Part shown: in pieces, positions 62,694 to 64,000 of the stretch
How the letters are laid out: every line of letters begins with the position of its first letter
Numbering within the stretch: the first letter of the stretch is position 1
Assembly: GCF_001083805.1 (NCBI RefSeq)
Contig: NZ_JXSK01000003.1
Location: forward strand, 1-64,000
Direction of reading: 5' to 3'
DNA from: Photorhabdus luminescens subsp. luminescens
Lineage (GTDB): Bacteria; Pseudomonadota; Gammaproteobacteria; Enterobacterales; Enterobacteriaceae
Length of the DNA: 64,000 bases
Notes under the pieces: generated by a model
The model's database searches: none
The model's input: only the letters and a program-made list of their open reading frames with translations
Told to the model about the DNA's origin: nothing
Position numbers and translations under genes: made by a program

Positions 62694-64000
62694 TTACTTT
62701 AACTGCATCGCATCACGTATCGTGAAGAACAGATCTGTCTGGTCAGTCAGACCCACAACATTAGCTGCCTGAGGACCATAAGCGGCCACCCTGAGTTGAG
62801 TACCAGTATGTTCCTGTTCCTTACCCTCAGAAGTACCGTAATTTACCGCCATCACCCCACCATCTTTAGTGATTAATGCCTGAGTCAGCCCCGGAGATTT
62901 TATATGGGCTTCAATAATCTGGCTGGAGTGAGCATGATCCGCAGTGACAATCACTAATGTGTCACCGTGCTTACGCGCATATTTCAAGCCAACTTGTACC
63001 GCCTCATCCAATGCGACAGTTTCACCAATCTGCCCACAAGGATTAGCTTTGTGATCCTGCTTATCAATAGAAGCACTCTCCACTTGTAAGAAGAAACCTT
63101 TTTTATTCCCTTTTAACAGATCAATGGCTTTATCCGTCATCTGCGCCAACGTCGGCGTATCAGGATTCCGTTTCGAGTTGACTTTACAAGTCACTGGGGG
63201 ATTATCAATATTACCGTGATAAACTGCTTTAGGCCCTTCCCAAGCAATGTCCATATTGTCTTCATGGAACAAGCCCAACAACGGTTTTTTCTGATCCGCT
63301 CTGGTAACGGATGCCAGTGACTTAGCATCCCGAACCAACTGATAACCCTGTTCCTGTGCCTGCTGTTCCAGCGTTTTATCCTTGCCAGCGCCGGCAACCG
63401 ATTTCTGGGCGAAAATCTTGGCGCCCCCACCTAATGTGACATCAGCACGAGCCGCTAATAATTGCTCTGTGATCGAACCACGCCCGCCATTTTCTAGCGC
63501 ATTAGTTGGACATTTTTCTATTGTCTCTTGCGGGCCATAACAATCACGGTTAGTGACATGCGCATACTGCGCCGCTGGCGTTGCATCCTGTATCCTAGCC
63601 GTCGTTATGTTGCCTGTTGCTTTACCATTCGCTTTTGCCAGCTCAAGCAGGGTTTGATGATCTTTTCCAAATACATCGACACCCAACGCGCCATTATAGG
63701 TTTTTATACCAGAAGACCAGGCAGTGGCAGAAGCGGCTGAATCCGTCGCATAGTTGGGTTTACGCGTCTTTTTATCCAGAGAATAGTGAGTGTATTGGCC
63801 GGTAAATGGCAAGGCATCAATTCCTTTAAAAAATCCACCCGCACCTTCCGCATAGTTACGGGCAATAGTAATCTCAGAATCCCCCATACCATCACCAATA
63901 AACAAAATAACGTTCTTAGCTTTATGATTATTTATCGCTGCTTTTAATGCCTCGGTCTGGTTTTGAGTCATACGGCGAGCGCCGCCAAATTCCGTAATAT
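62694..64000 (-). CDS. phoA: Alkaline phosphatase PhoA (5' end outside the window)
   Basis: At least 435 residues of the periplasmic Zn/Mg phosphomonoesterase. [13 protein letters not shown] binds zinc, the nucleophile Ser is in [22 protein letters not shown] and the His in EHTGTQLR are further metal ligands. The two Cys pairs of the E. coli enzyme (DCYG/EKCP, TCKVN/NPCGQ) are present. The frame stays open to the window edge (EFGGARR precedes the Met at 63971), so that Met is internal and the signal peptide lies beyond 64000. Pho-regulated in relatives. Confidence 0.95.
   Translation of the reverse strand, partial: ITEFGGARRMTQNQTEALKAAINNHKAKNVILFIGDGMGDSEITIARNYAEGAGGFFKGIDALPFTGQYTHYSLDKKTRKPNYATDSAASATAWSSGIKTYNGALGVDVFGKDHQTLLELAKANGKATGNITTARIQDATPAAQYAHVTNRDCYGPQETIEKCPTNALENGGRGSITEQLLAARADVTLGGGAKIFAQKSVAGAGKDKTLEQQAQEQGYQLVRDAKSLASVTRADQKKPLLGLFHEDNMDIAWEGPKAVYHGNIDNPPVTCKVNSKRNPDTPTLAQMTDKAIDLLKGNKKGFFLQVESASIDKQDHKANPCGQIGETVALDEAVQVGLKYARKHGDTLVIVTADHAHSSQIIEAHIKSPGLTQALITKDGGVMAVNYGTSEGKEQEHTGTQLRVAAYGPQAANVVGLTDQTDLFFTIRDAMQLK

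Noticed and set aside
63191-63898. Additional frames inside phoA
   Set aside because: Shadow frames on both strands of a conserved gene; none has a ribosome site.
1-64000. CRISPR array
   Set aside because: I saw no run of identical 25-40 bp repeats with unique spacers and no cas gene.

Overview
The window looks like a chromosome segment of an entomopathogenic enterobacterium, most likely Photorhabdus (Xenorhabdus is the main alternative). Reasons: the housekeeping blocks follow E. coli 99-min order (yjjV-yjjU-osmY-prfC-rimI-holD-rsmC-leu tRNAs; deoC-A-B-D), base composition is moderate to low GC, two copies of a palindrome-ended intergenic repeat of the kind common in Photorhabdus are present, and there is a large graveyard of orphan CdiA/hemagglutinin toxin cassettes. 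The species call is inference.

Positions 1-21.8 kb: an array of polymorphic-toxin leftovers. Truncated CdiA/FHA-type fragments carrying the pretoxin VENN motif alternate with different C-terminal toxin domains (a VECK-type nuclease, a His-metal NS-type nuclease, three separate deaminase-fold toxins, two unassigned toxins), nearly all followed by their own immunity gene and a hairpin terminator. There is no cdiB and no N-terminal secretion domain, so these look like stored or swappable cassettes. The same ~1.45 kb CdiA block recurs at 8.36 and 14.47 kb, with a 0.38 kb third copy at 19.47 kb. Four decayed IS3-family left ends and three decayed SymE genes sit at cassette borders. Inside this array, 1.07-6.8 kb is a GC-rich integrative-element remnant: XRE regulator, frameshifted CHC2/Toprim primase-helicase, intact tyrosine recombinase, and a pair of inverted dif-like core sites.

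21.9-29.4 kb: a gene for an avidin-family biotin-binding protein, then a two-gene AT-rich operon encoding a 1495-residue SF2 helicase with a C-terminal PD-(D/E)XK-like nuclease and a 677-residue protein of unrecognised family. This is a candidate anti-phage or anti-plasmid system.

29.8-38.5 kb: cystathionine beta-synthase and a cystathionine gamma-lyase/synthase-type enzyme (reverse transsulfuration), then the nucleoside catabolism genes deoD, deoB, deoA, deoC and the transporter nupC, with CRP-type sites upstream of deoC and nupC.

39.0-53.3 kb: an HD-domain phosphohydrolase, a LysR regulator divergent from an MFS exporter, and then an eight-gene biosynthetic operon. It contains a 3-dehydroquinate synthase II homologue and a DhnA-type aldolase (the GriH/GriI pair that makes 3-amino-4-hydroxybenzoate), a fusion of a haem-oxygenase-like diiron oxidase to an adenylating ligase, a methyltransferase, two FAD aromatic hydroxylases, a cupin and a short-chain dehydrogenase. 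Inverted copies of the intergenic repeat bracket it. It interrupts the ancestral deoC-to-yjjV neighbourhood and is the strongest candidate for an undescribed natural-product pathway.

53.4-64 kb: core genes yjjV, yjjU, an osmY-like single-BON gene, prfC, rimI, holD and rsmC, two tRNA-Leu(CAG), a Fur-box-preceded DUF1435 gene, an AT-rich acquired MFS transporter, and the 5'-truncated (by the window) alkaline phosphatase gene phoA.
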